A stretch of DNA of 15,429 bases from Clostridia bacterium (GCA_007133365.1 SLMV01000196.1:1-15429), one strand, 5' to 3'; positions 6,444-14,645 are shown, counted from the first letter of the stretch. The notes: generated by a model not told the origin, from the sequence alone. Made by a program: numbers and translations.

Positions 6444-7703
6444 ATGTCCCAACGTTTGATCCCCATCTCAGCCGTCGTGTTGCTCGTATCGCTTCTCGCG
6501 ATTTTGATGCCTCCGGCCACCGCCTCCGAGGTCCAACCCCTGACCCTCGATGCGGCAGTCCAGATCGCTTACAACGAGGGGCCGGAAAGCAAACGCGCGG
6601 AATTGGAGCTCGCCGAAACCCTGCTTCAGGCCGCCAATCTCGAACACCAACATCAATTGGGGGCACCGGGCCGACAAACCATCCGCATTGATTTCGACCT
6701 GGGAACGTTGGGCGAACTCCTCGACGAGTGGATTGACGACTTCCAACCGCCCCGGATGTCGATTCCCATCGGGGGTCCCAGCGACATGGAAAGGGCCCAG
6801 ATCGAAGAGGTCCTTCCCATCCAATTCGCCGCCCTTCGCCAAACGGCCGGTGCCGCTTACGATCAGCGGATGGGATCCATCCGAACGCAAATCATCGACG
6901 CCTACTACGCCCGGGTCCTAGCCGAGGGCAACCTTGAAGTCCAGGAGCGGGCCTTCGAACGTCTCACCGTCCAACAAGAGCAGGTCCGCGCCCTTTACGA
7001 TCAAGGCATGATTCCCCATATGGATCTAATCCAGATGGAGATGGCACTGGCTTCGGCCCATGCCGAGCGGTTGGACGCCCAAGATACCGTAACACTGGCG
7101 TCGGCATCGCTCAATCGCCGTCTGGGGCGCCCACTGGGGGACGACATCACGCTCCGACTCGATCCGATCCCCCTCACCCCGCCGGAGGGCGATCTCGGGC
7201 GGGATGAGGAAACCGCACGGGCGGCCAGCGCCGAGATTACCGCACTGGAGGGGCAATTGGCAGTGGCGGAAAAAGAACTGGACCTTTTCGGTCGCTATAA
7301 GGGCACCTTCACCCGCCGGCGCACCTATCACGAGTACGAGCTGGCCGTCGAACGAAAAGAACTGGAACTTCACGATGCCGAACGCAACGTGGAACTTGCC
7401 GTCTTGGCCACAGAGTCCCGCCTCACCCGGGCCTTCGGCCAACTTGGCGCCCGGGACCAACAACAATCCGTCGCCGAACGCGGACTCGAAGCGGTCCAAC
7501 TCAAATACGAGGCGGGTCTGACCACCATCACCGATGTCCTCGAGGCGCAAAACGCCCTTTTGGGCGCGGAGCTGGCCCATTTATCCGCCACCGTCGAGAT
7601 CTTAAGCACCAAAGCGGATCGCGATACCCTTCTCGGTCGCGTGGGCCCTTACGTCGCCGATCGGCGCACCGCCATTGAAACACGGATCGGAGAACTCCGA
7701 TAA
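6444..7703 (+). CDS. TolC-like outer membrane efflux family protein
   Basis: Encodes 419 residues. The ATG at 6444 follows AAGGAGG (6430-6436) with 7-bp spacing. There is a signal peptide of ~1-28 (cleavage after ATAS). The mature protein is dominated by long alpha-helical, heptad-rich stretches in two repeats. Each repeat carries the family signature: LYDQGMIPHMDLIQMEMAL (~184-202) and KYEAGLTTITDVLEAQNALL (~354-373). This is the OEP/TolC family, the exit duct of tripartite pumps, and it is encoded with its partner adaptor and RND pump. In repeat 1 the helices are separated by ~55 residues with two short beta-like stretches. In repeat 2 the linker (FGRYKGTFTRRRTYHEYEL) is too short and charged for the usual barrel strands. 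Whether it spans an outer membrane is therefore uncertain. It is the first gene of the operon. Confidence 0.88.
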   Translation: MSQRLIPISAVVLLVSLLAILMPPATASEVQPLTLDAAVQIAYNEGPESKRAELELAETLLQAANLEHQHQLGAPGRQTIRIDFDLGTLGELLDEWIDDFQPPRMSIPIGGPSDMERAQIEEVLPIQFAALRQTAGAAYDQRMGSIRTQIIDAYYARVLAEGNLEVQERAFERLTVQQEQVRALYDQGMIPHMDLIQMEMALASAHAERLDAQDTVTLASASLNRRLGRPLGDDITLRLDPIPLTPPEGDLGRDEETARAASAEITALEGQLAVAEKELDLFGRYKGTFTRRRTYHEYELAVERKELELHDAERNVELAVLATESRLTRAFGQLGARDQQQSVAERGLEAVQLKYEAGLTTITDVLEAQNALLGAELAHLSATVEILSTKADRDTLLGRVGPYVADRRTAIETRIGELR

Positions 7704-7723
7704 AGGAAAGGATCAAGATCAAC

Positions 7724-8872
7724 GTGCACCATTGGAAACGGCTGCTTTGCCTAATCCTTCTTATCAGCATCCCCCTTGTTAGTGCGGCCTGTGGGGCTCT
7801 AAACGCCAATGACGGCGAACCGGAGGCGAGTGCCGTCCCCGTCCAGACCCTCGAAGTCGGCCGTGGGGACATCACCCGAAGCCTGACCTTCTCCGGCCAA
7901 ATGGCCCCGATTTCCCGTGCCGATGTGGCCGCGGAAGTTCCCGGCAAGGTGGGAACGATTGGGGTCTCCGAAGGCGACATCGTCGCACCCGGTGATTGGC
8001 TCATGACGCTCGATTCGGAACATTTACGATTTCAGGTCGAGCAAGCCCAGTCCCAGCTTGACGCCGCCCAGGCCAACCTTGCGGATGCCGAAAACGCCTA
8101 TGCCATCGCCCGCCGGGAGGTGGAGCGCCTCGAACCGCTCTATCAGCAAGGCGTGATCGCAAAGCAGACCTGGGACCACGCCCAGGACGATCTCAAACGG
8201 GCCGAGCGGGCGGCCACCGCGTCCGCGCCAGCGGCCGTGGCCGGTGCCCAAGCCGCGGTCCAAGCCGCCCGCCAACAAGCGGCTGATGCCCGGATTTATG
8301 CCCCCATTGGAGGGGAAGTGGCCGCTCTCCCGGTCGCACAGGGTGATCAGGTCGGCGTCGGAAGCCACCTCATCACCCTCATCGATCCGACCCAGATGGA
8401 GGTGGTGGGACTCGTGAGCGAACGCCAGGTGATGCAGATCAGCACCGAAATGTCCGCCACCATCACCTTAAAAGCGGCCCCCGACCGCACCTTTTCCAGC
8501 ACGATTGCCCACGTCGGAAGCCTGGCCGCCCCCACCGGGACCGGCTACCCGGTCAAACTCCGGTTGGACAATCCCGATGGGGCCCTCCGATCCGGAATGG
8601 CGGTAACGGTAACAATTGAAGTCGAGCGCATCACCGATGCCCTCCTGGTTCCGGTGGATGCCGTCATCGACCGGGACACCCTTCCCGCCGTCTTCGTCTT
8701 CGACTTTGAGGACCGGGTCGAGCGGCGGGACGTCAGTCTGGGGCTATCCGATGGCACCATGGTGGCCATCACCACCGGCCTCGAGGAGCAAGAGCACATC
8801 GTGATCGCCGGCCAACATTTTCTGACCGACGGCGACCGCGTCCAGTTAAGTGAGCCGGGTGGGTCGTCTTGA
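7724..8872 (+). CDS. Membrane fusion (HlyD/AcrA-type) lipoprotein of an RND efflux pump
   Basis: Encodes 382 residues. The start is GTG 7724 with AAAGGA repeats at 7702-7712 (spacing 11 bp from the nearer copy). The signal peptide ends at a lipobox-like VSAAC (Cys23), so the protein is probably a lipid-anchored adaptor. The lipoyl halves are at ~63-98 (VAAEVPGKVGTIGVSEGDIV) and ~187-222 (IYAPIGGEVAALPVAQGDQV). They flank a coiled coil at ~100-185 that contains the typical LYQQGVIAKQTWDHAQ turn. A beta-barrel domain (~223-298) and a membrane-proximal domain (~300-376) follow. The adaptor links the inner-membrane RND pump to the TolC-like protein. It begins 20 bp after the TolC-like gene and overlaps the RND gene by 4 bp, so stoichiometric coupled translation is likely. 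Confidence 0.94.
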   Translation: MHHWKRLLCLILLISIPLVSAACGALNANDGEPEASAVPVQTLEVGRGDITRSLTFSGQMAPISRADVAAEVPGKVGTIGVSEGDIVAPGDWLMTLDSEHLRFQVEQAQSQLDAAQANLADAENAYAIARREVERLEPLYQQGVIAKQTWDHAQDDLKRAERAATASAPAAVAGAQAAVQAARQQAADARIYAPIGGEVAALPVAQGDQVGVGSHLITLIDPTQMEVVGLVSERQVMQISTEMSATITLKAAPDRTFSSTIAHVGSLAAPTGTGYPVKLRLDNPDGALRSGMAVTVTIEVERITDALLVPVDAVIDRDTLPAVFVFDFEDRVERRDVSLGLSDGTMVAITTGLEEQEHIVIAGQHFLTDGDRVQLSEPGGSS

Positions 8873-11800
8873 ACCTACCTGCCTTTTCCATCCGACGTCC
8901 GGTCATGACGGGCGTCATCCTCATCGTCTTCTTTCTCTTCGGACTATTTTCGCTATTCTCCATGGAACTCGACCTATTGCCCGAAATCAATCTGCCGGTG
9001 GCGGTGGTGGCCACCGCCTATGACAACGCCGGCCCCGCCGAAGTCGAGGCCCAGGTAACCCGTCTCGTCGAAAGTGCCATGGCGACCGTGGGGGGTGTCG
9101 ACACCCTCCGGTCCACCAGCAGCGAAGGATCCTCCCTCGTCATCGTCAACCTGGGTTGGGGCACCGATCTCGATGTCGCCACCTCTGAAATGCGGGAAAC
9201 CTTAGACCGGATTCGCAATTTGCTGCCCGACGGCGCCGGCCAGCCCCGGGTCATCAAATTGGACCCCGGGCTTCTCCCCGTCGTGACCCTGAGCCTGGCC
9301 GGATCCGGCCGCTTATCCGACATCCAGGAAACGGCTGAGGATGTTATCATTCCGCGGCTAGAACGCATCGAAGGCGTGGCTTCGGTCGATCTGGCCGGCG
9401 GGCGCGAGCGCCAAATCCAGGTCCGTTTGGATCCCGGTCGGATGACGCAATATGCTTTGGATTTCGAGACCATCGGTCAAATCCTAATGGCTTCCAATCT
9501 CAACCTTCCCGGCGGAACCTTGGCGGAGGGCAACCGCGGCTTCACCCTCCGGACACTGGGCGAATTCACCTCGGTGGCGGACATCGCTCAGGTATTGATA
9601 CCAACGGCCAACGGTGGTGCCGTCCGACTCGAAGACATCGCCCAAGTCATTGAGACCGAGGCCACCGTCCAGAGCATCACCCGCTTGGACTCCGATCCCA
9701 GCATCGCCCTTTCCATTCGTAAAGAATCCGGCGCCAACACCGTCATGGTGTCGAGTCGCGTCCGTGAGGAAATGGCGGCCTTGATGTCGGAGCTGCCGCC
9801 CGATCTTCGGGTGGTGGAAACCATGGATCAGGGACGCTTTGTGGTCCAATCCATTCAGAACGTGCTTTTTAATGGCCTAATCGGGGGACTGCTGGCCATC
9901 GTGGTCCTGTTCCTCTTCCTGCGGGATTGGCGAAGCACTCTGGTCACCGCCATCGCCATCCCTTTTGCCGCCATCGTGTCGTTCACCTTCATCTATTTCA
10001 TGGGGCTCACCATGAACCTCTTGAGCATGGGGGGATTGGCCCTGGGCATCGGCATGATGGTGGACAATGCCATCGTGGTTTTGGAGAACGTCTTTCGAAA
10101 ACTAAAACAAGGCCTCACGCCGGCTATGGCCGCGGTCGAGGGGACCACCGAAGTCGGGGCGGCCATCACCGCGTCCACCTTGACCACCCTGTCTGTCTTT
10201 ATCCCGATCATCTTTACCGAAGGATTAGCCGCCGAAATCTTCGGCGATCTGTCGCTCACCATTTCCGCCGCCCTCGGGGCCTCTTTGCTCATCGCCCTGA
10301 CCGGCATACCACTCATCGCCTCCCGACTCCTTCGTCGCGTTCCCAAAAACGAAACCGACGAGAAAACCATCGAAAGCGGGCGGGGATTGGCCGGCAAATA
10401 TCGGGGCTTTTTGGGATGGTCGCTCTCGCACCGAGGCCCGGTGATCGGTCTATTGGTGCTCACCCTGGCCCTGGGTGCGCTCGCCATCCCGTTCATCGAA
10501 ACCGAATTCCTGCCCGAGATGGATGACGGCCAAATTTTGGTCGACGTCCGATTGCCCCCGGGCACCACCTTGACCCAGACCGATGTCACCATCGAGGCAT
10601 TAAGAGACCGCTATCGCGACCTCCCCGAAGTGGCCGCCATCCTCACCTATTCCGGAACCTCGGCCGGGGGTGGCATGGGGGCGGCCGATACGGCACAGGG
10701 GCAACTCCAACTCACCCTGGTGGACCTATCCGACCGCAGACGAAACACGTCGGAAATCGCGGAAAACATCCGGATCCTTTCGAGTCAGGTGCCAGGCTGT
10801 GAGGTCAGCGTTCAGGCCGGCATGATGGCAGGAATGGGAGATGCGGCCGGTGGCTTCGGGGGACCGGCGGTCACCGTCGAAATCCGCGGGGAGGATCTCG
10901 GCACCCTGGAAGCCCTCACCGGGGAACTCGCCGGCGCCATCGAAACCCTCGAGGGCACCTCCGAAATTCGGACCAGTTTTGATGAGGGCGCACCGGAACT
11001 ACAGCTCATCATCGATCGCACCCGGGCCGCCGACCTGGGGATCACCCCGGCCCAAATAGCCCGCACCGTGCGGGCGGCCTCCATGGGCGAAACCGTGACC
11101 CGCGTTCGGCTGGACGGATCGGATCTAGATGTACTCATGCGTCTTGACGAGGATCACCTCTCGGATCGTACGGCCGTGTTACACCTTCCCCTTCGGCTCC
11201 CCACCGGCGTCATGGTCCCGCTGATGGAGGTCGCCGACCTGGTCGAGGCCGTCGGGCCCTCGACCATTGAACGGACCAATCAGGCCCGATCCGCCACGGT
11301 GACGGCACATGTGACCGGACGGAGCGCCTCGGCGGTCAATGCCGAAGTGGCCGAGCTGGGGCGAGCCCTTTCCCTCCCGCCCGGTTACACCTTAGACCTC
11401 GAAGGGGAACAGGCACTCATGCAAGAGTCTTTCAGCGTGCTCACCTGGGTGGCCATTTTGGGCTTTGTCCTGATGTATTTGATCATGGCGGCCCAGTTCG
11501 AATCCTTCGTCTTTCCCCTTAGCGTCATCCTTACCGTGCCCATGTCGCTCATCGGCATCGCCGTGGTGCTGGCCGTCACCGGCCGGACTTTCGATGTCGG
11601 CGCCTTCGTGGGTATGATTATGGTGATGGGAATTATTGTGAATAACGCCATTGTCATGGTGGACTACACCAATCAACTTCGCCAAGGGGGAATGGATCGG
11701 CGCACCGCCATGCTAACGGCGGGGAGCGTCCGGATGCGGCCCGTGCTCATGACGGCCCTCACCACGGTATTGGCCATGATCCCCCTCTCGCTGGGGCTCG

Positions 11801-11955
11801 GCGAAGGGGCCGAGATGCAGGTCCCCTTAGCCACCACCGTGATGGCCGGTCTTGCCACCGGGACCTTATTGACCCTGGTCGTGCTGCCCGTCCTTTATAC
11901 CTTAATCGATGATTTGGCCAACGGTCAGCAATATTCCAAAAAGGAAGAACTTTAA
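8869..11955 (+). CDS. RND-family efflux transporter (AcrB/MMPL-like permease)
   Basis: Encodes 1028 residues, the usual size for HAE-type RND pumps. The start is TTG 8869, overlapping the stop of the adaptor gene (TTGA), with a weak GGGTGGG upstream; translation is probably coupled. The layout has TM1 at ~12-31, a first periplasmic-type loop (~40-330), a TM2-6 block (~333-490), TM7 at ~523-541, a second large loop (~545-855), and TM8-12 (~858-1015). The proton-relay helix reads GMMVDNAIVVLEN: D399 is kept but the second Asp of AcrB is N400. The TM10 lysine position reads IIVNNAIVMVDYTNQL (N925/N926). This DN/NN set is common in RND pumps outside Proteobacteria. It should be a proton-driven exporter of drugs, lipids or other amphiphiles; the substrate is unknown. 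A Gly/Met-rich segment (~650-664) lies in the second loop. Confidence 0.95.
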   Translation: MNLPAFSIRRPVMTGVILIVFFLFGLFSLFSMELDLLPEINLPVAVVATAYDNAGPAEVEAQVTRLVESAMATVGGVDTLRSTSSEGSSLVIVNLGWGTDLDVATSEMRETLDRIRNLLPDGAGQPRVIKLDPGLLPVVTLSLAGSGRLSDIQETAEDVIIPRLERIEGVASVDLAGGRERQIQVRLDPGRMTQYALDFETIGQILMASNLNLPGGTLAEGNRGFTLRTLGEFTSVADIAQVLIPTANGGAVRLEDIAQVIETEATVQSITRLDSDPSIALSIRKESGANTVMVSSRVREEMAALMSELPPDLRVVETMDQGRFVVQSIQNVLFNGLIGGLLAIVVLFLFLRDWRSTLVTAIAIPFAAIVSFTFIYFMGLTMNLLSMGGLALGIGMMVDNAIVVLENVFRKLKQGLTPAMAAVEGTTEVGAAITASTLTTLSVFIPIIFTEGLAAEIFGDLSLTISAALGASLLIALTGIPLIASRLLRRVPKNETDEKTIESGRGLAGKYRGFLGWSLSHRGPVIGLLVLTLALGALAIPFIETEFLPEMDDGQILVDVRLPPGTTLTQTDVTIEALRDRYRDLPEVAAILTYSGTSAGGGMGAADTAQGQLQLTLVDLSDRRRNTSEIAENIRILSSQVPGCEVSVQAGMMAGMGDAAGGFGGPAVTVEIRGEDLGTLEALTGELAGAIETLEGTSEIRTSFDEGAPELQLIIDRTRAADLGITPAQIARTVRAASMGETVTRVRLDGSDLDVLMRLDEDHLSDRTAVLHLPLRLPTGVMVPLMEVADLVEAVGPSTIERTNQARSATVTAHVTGRSASAVNAEVAELGRALSLPPGYTLDLEGEQALMQESFSVLTWVAILGFVLMYLIMAAQFESFVFPLSVILTVPMSLIGIAVVLAVTGRTFDVGAFVGMIMVMGIIVNNAIVMVDYTNQLRQGGMDRRTAMLTAGSVRMRPVLMTALTTVLAMIPLSLGLGEGAEMQVPLATTVMAGLATGTLLTLVVLPVLYTLIDDLANGQQYSKKEEL

Positions 11956-11969
11956 GGAGGCAGTTTTCG

Positions 11970-12578
11970 GTGATAAATTCAGCCAAAACGGGATCCTTTC
12001 CCGATAAACGCACCCAAATACTAGAAGCCACCGTGATCGTCTTGGCCGCCAAGGGCTTTGAGGCGACCAAAATTGCGGAAATTGCCCGGGAAGCCGGCAT
12101 TGGCAAGGGGACGGTGTATGAGTATTTTTCCAGTAAAGAGGACCTTTTTGAACAGGCCATCCAACACGCCACCAAGATGCACGCCCAGATGCTCACCAAT
12201 GCCCTCGAGGCGGGGGAAAATCTCGAGGACTCTCTGGAGCGGGCGCTGATGGCGTCTTTGGTTTTTTGCGAAACCAGTCGTCCCACCGCCCAGGTTCTGC
12301 TCAACAATCCGGTGGGGCGAGGCGGCGCCTCGCTCGGCGACTGGCTTCTTGGCTTTCGACGACAAATGGTCGACATGATCGCCAAAACCATCCGCCGGCA
12401 CCGAGGCCCTGACTTCCCAAGGGATCCGGAGATTGCGGCCAACGTCTTTTTGGGCGCCTTGAATAATCTCTCCCTGGCCCAGATACTCGACGATGGCACC
12501 ACGCGGATTCGCAGCTTAAAGGCCACCACGAAGGAAGCCGTGGCCATCATTTTGGAAGGCTTGGGTCGAGAGGCGTAA
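11970..12578 (+). CDS. TetR/AcrR-family transcriptional repressor of the efflux operon
   Basis: Encodes 202 residues. The start is GTG 11970 with AAGGAGG at 11954-11960 (9-bp spacing); that site overlaps the stop of the RND gene, and the gap is 14 bp. The N-terminal helix-turn-helix is at ~30-62 (FEATKIAEIAREAGIGKGTVYEYF), the hallmark TetR DNA-binding domain. The C-terminal helical domain (~70-200) would bind the inducer and form the dimer, and is not conserved enough to name a ligand. As the last gene of the operon it most likely binds the palindrome at 6402-6419 and represses the whole unit, itself included. A pump substrate would then relieve repression. This is inferred from position and operator symmetry. 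Confidence 0.93.
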   Translation: MINSAKTGSFPDKRTQILEATVIVLAAKGFEATKIAEIAREAGIGKGTVYEYFSSKEDLFEQAIQHATKMHAQMLTNALEAGENLEDSLERALMASLVFCETSRPTAQVLLNNPVGRGGASLGDWLLGFRRQMVDMIAKTIRRHRGPDFPRDPEIAANVFLGALNNLSLAQILDDGTTRIRSLKATTKEAVAIILEGLGREA

Positions 12579-12609
12579 AAATGAGGAGGCGAGGCAAGCG
12601 CCGTCATTT
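12579..12609 (+). terminator. Hairpin after the efflux operon (possible terminator)
   Basis: Directly after the TetR stop codon, AAATGA (12579-12584) pairs with TCATTT (12604-12609). Inside them GGCG (12588-12591) pairs with CGCC (12599-12602), with a small internal bulge. There is no following T-tract, so intrinsic termination would be weak. It may instead mark the processed 3' end. Confidence 0.35.
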
Positions 12610-12690
12610 GAAATAGCAGACCAAAAGCGCTCACCTTTGAATCCATGCACCGCGTCAACCTCACGATCACCGCTTGACTCGCACCGAGTG

Positions 12691-12719
12691 CCGGTGCACA
12701 TCGTATCCGGATGCACCGG
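12691..12719. repeat. Inverted repeat, possible operator or hairpin
   Basis: CCGGTGCA (12691-12698) and TGCACCGG (12712-12719) are perfect 8-bp arms 13 bp apart in non-coding DNA between the efflux operon and the amidohydrolase gene. It could be an operator for a dimeric regulator or an RNA stem-loop. It is different from the TetR operator at 6402. Confidence 0.5.
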
Positions 12720-13026
12720 TACTATACGGGGTTGTCGTTAAGGAAACCATCAAGCCGGGATCGTCGATCATCCACGCCTTCTCCTGGGCCCGAACGTTTT
12801 TTGCCCGATGAATAAAGGAAACACCCCTTTTCCTGGCGAACTTATAATTCAAATCGTTAATTATTTATTCATTTGATCCGAAACCCGTGAGACGATTGGC
12901 TCGGTCTTGGGTGGCATCCAATCCTTATCACCACCGATCCTAGCCGATCACGTTCCAACGGCTCGTGATGCATCTTGTACATACGTTGACCCAAAGAAAA
13001 AGGGCAAACCGAGGAGGGGATGTTCC

Positions 13027-14010
13027 GTGAGCATTGACGTCCACAATCATTTCTACCCGGCTTCGTATCTAAAAGCGCTTCGCACCGGGAAATACCGCGC
13101 CAAACTCTCGAGCGTGGGCGGTTCGGACCCGATCCTGCGCTATGCCGGGGACTACAACATTCTGGTACCGGGGCATCGTGAGCTCGAGACCCGCCTTTAC
13201 GACATGGACCAAAACGGGATCGAAACCCACATACTGAGCCTGACCACTCCCGGCGTTCACATCGAGGAAGCAAAAGCGGGAACCGCGCTCGCCCAAAAGG
13301 TCAACGATGAATTTGCCCGGATCCGCCAGGACCACCCCGGACGCTTCTACGCCTTTGCCGCCCTGCCCTTACAAGATCCCGAAGCCGCCGCCCGGGAACT
13401 CGAACGGGCCGTCAAAAAGTTGGGACTCGCCGGGGCCACATTGTTCACCAATGTCGAAAACCAAACCTTAGACGACCCCGCCTTCGACTCCTTATTTTCG
13501 ACTGCCCAAACCCTCGACGTGCCGCTCTTCCTTCATCCAACCACACCGAAGGAACATGGATCCCTCGCCCGGTATCGGTTAGTGCCACTGTTGGGATTTT
13601 TGTTCGATACCACCACCGCCGTCGCTCGCCTCATCTTCGCCGGCGTCTTTGAACGGTATCCCAAACTCAAACTGATCGCCTCGCATCTAGGCGGTACCCT
13701 CCCGTACGTTGCCGAACGACTCGATCGGGGGTATCGTGCCTATCCCGAACTCTGGGAGGAAATCCCCCAAAGACCCTCCACCTATCTGCGCCGGCTCTTC
13801 TACGACACCGTGTCCTTCGATCCGAAGGTATTGGAGTTTGTCCGCACCGCTTTAGGCGCTGAACAAATGCTGTTGGGATCCGATTATCCCCATCAGATCG
13901 GCGATATGCGACAGGCCCTAAGCGCCCTCGATCAGATGGCCATCAGCGAAGCGGAACGAAAACGCATTCAAAGCATCAACGCACAATCCCTGTTCGGCAT
14001 CGGCAATTAA
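13027..14010 (+). CDS. ACMSD-type amidohydrolase (amidohydrolase 2 family)
   Basis: Encodes 327 residues. I chose the GTG at 13027 because AGGAGG (13012-13017) lies 9 bp upstream and the protein then begins directly with the family's first strand, MSIDVHNHFYP. The same frame is open back to an ATG at 12907, but that leader is not family-like and has no ribosome site. The TIM-barrel metal ligands are all visible: H6 and H8 (DVHNH), H170 (LFLHP), H220 (IASHLGG) and D286 (LLGSDYPH). These match the amidohydrolase-2/ACMSD group, which includes aminocarboxymuconate-semialdehyde, gamma-resorcylate and related decarboxylases as well as hydrolases. The length is typical. A cytoplasmic Zn or Mn decarboxylase/hydrolase acting on a cyclic or aromatic acid is likely, but the substrate cannot be named. 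No pathway neighbours are present. It is single-gene, ended by a terminator. Confidence 0.92.
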   Translation: MSIDVHNHFYPASYLKALRTGKYRAKLSSVGGSDPILRYAGDYNILVPGHRELETRLYDMDQNGIETHILSLTTPGVHIEEAKAGTALAQKVNDEFARIRQDHPGRFYAFAALPLQDPEAAARELERAVKKLGLAGATLFTNVENQTLDDPAFDSLFSTAQTLDVPLFLHPTTPKEHGSLARYRLVPLLGFLFDTTTAVARLIFAGVFERYPKLKLIASHLGGTLPYVAERLDRGYRAYPELWEEIPQRPSTYLRRLFYDTVSFDPKVLEFVRTALGAEQMLLGSDYPHQIGDMRQALSALDQMAISEAERKRIQSINAQSLFGIGN

Positions 14011-14017
14011 GCCCTTC

Positions 14018-14054
14018 AAAAAGCGATGGCCCGACTCGTCATCATCGGTTTTTT
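14018..14054 (+). terminator. Intrinsic terminator of the amidohydrolase gene
   Basis: AAAAA-G-CGATG (14018-14028) pairs with CATCG-G-TTTTTT (14043-14054) around a 14-base loop. The stem ends in a six-T run, with one G/G mismatch between the GC part and the A/T part. It starts 7 bp after the stop codon. Confidence 0.7.
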
Positions 14055-14145
14055 GCACCCTTTGAGGCAAATCTCCGGAAGACGGGAACCTTAACGTTTC
14101 GATGACGTCACAATGGGTAGAATGGCGCTTAAAGGAAAGGGTGCA
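14054..14145. repeat. Long-range inverted repeat overlapping a ribosome binding site
   Basis: TGCACCCTTT (14054-14063) and AAAGGGTGCA (14136-14145) are perfect 10-bp arms with 72 bases between them. The right arm contains the AAAGG that serves as Shine-Dalgarno for the ATG at 14151. A read-through transcript from the amidohydrolase gene could fold so as to hide that site. A TAGAAT -10-like hexamer (14118-14123) within the loop could start a transcript that lacks the left arm. Confidence 0.5.
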
Positions 14146-14150
14146 TCGGA

Positions 14151-14645
14151 ATGTCAACATTGTGGGGGCGAAATCGTCGTTGGGGATGGGTCGGGCTTAT
14201 CGTTGGCAGTCTCACCTTATGGGTCATGTTGAGTTGTACGAGCAGCCCCTCACTTGTTTCTCCGCCGCTGGATCCCGAATCCATCGACGAGATCCTGGTG
14301 GTTTTGGCCATGGGCAATCCCGACTATGGTGCGGATTCGAAACGAATCACCGATCCCGATGAGATTCGCCGGATGGTCGGCGTCTTCAACGGGGCCACCT
14401 TGGGCCGACGCGTCCGGGATATTGACTTGGCCGTGGCGGACACCTCCACCTACTATTTCTACCGCGATGGTGAAAGGGTCCAGAGCTTCATTTTCAACGG
14501 CAACGATAGCGAGCGCATTGCTCACCAATCTCGCTGGCATTGGGTGCACTATCCCGCCGCCAAGCCTTTTGACCATTACCGAGCATCGGAAGCCGAAGTC
14601 ATCGTGGTAGACGAAGACCTCGAAGAAATGGAGCGGCCCGACTGA
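14151..14645 (+). CDS. Small lipoprotein, DUF5301-like
   Basis: Encodes 164 residues. The ATG at 14151 has GGAAAGG (14134-14140) 10 bp upstream. A basic N-terminus (MSTLWGRNRRWGW) and a hydrophobic stretch lead to a lipobox-like MLSC at Cys29, so it is probably exported and lipid-anchored, although the -2 Leu is not ideal. The body (~45-150) has the pattern of small Bacillota lipoproteins of the DUF5301 type: a beta strand, then DSKRITDPDEIRRMVGVFNGA (a 'term plus helix' unit), then YYFYRDGERVQSFIFNG strands. The family's function is unknown. It converges with the membrane protein gene ending at 14668. Confidence 0.82.
   Translation: MSTLWGRNRRWGWVGLIVGSLTLWVMLSCTSSPSLVSPPLDPESIDEILVVLAMGNPDYGADSKRITDPDEIRRMVGVFNGATLGRRVRDIDLAVADTSTYYFYRDGERVQSFIFNGNDSERIAHQSRWHWVHYPAAKPFDHYRASEAEVIVVDEDLEEMERPD

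Larger units (their letters stand above)
12579..13026. other. 448-bp intergenic region before the amidohydrolase gene
   Basis: No credible gene is seen here. It holds the hairpin at 12579-12609. It also holds an 8-bp perfect inverted repeat, CCGGTGCA/TGCACCGG (12691-12698 and 12712-12719), and a small hairpin, AGGAAA/TTTCCT (12816-12834). A markedly AT-rich patch (12841-12876) contains TATAAT (12843-12848) without a recognisable -35, and a 6-bp inverted repeat, TCAAAT/ATTTGA (12849-12854 and 12871-12876). The amidohydrolase promoter is probably in or near the AT-rich patch. Confidence 0.5.

Noticed and set aside
9993..10592. Long open frames antisense to, and in another frame of, the RND pump gene (up to 199 codons, one His-rich)
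   Set aside because: They lie wholly inside a gene with unmistakable family motifs, lack ribosome sites and have shadow-type composition; they follow from the GC-rich codon pattern.
12581..12616. 11-codon, very basic ORF (MRRRGKRRHLK) just after the TetR stop
   Set aside because: It has no ribosome site of its own and lies within a hairpin; too short to separate from chance.
12667..12852. 61-codon minus-strand ORF with a TTG start in the gap after the efflux operon
   Set aside because: It has no Shine-Dalgarno and no recognisable motif, and contains the inverted repeat at 12691-12719; a decayed gene cannot be excluded.
12907..13026. 40-residue N-terminal extension of the amidohydrolase
   Set aside because: It has no ribosome site at 12907 and no family likeness, while AGGAGG is well placed for the GTG at 13027 directly before the DVHNH strand.
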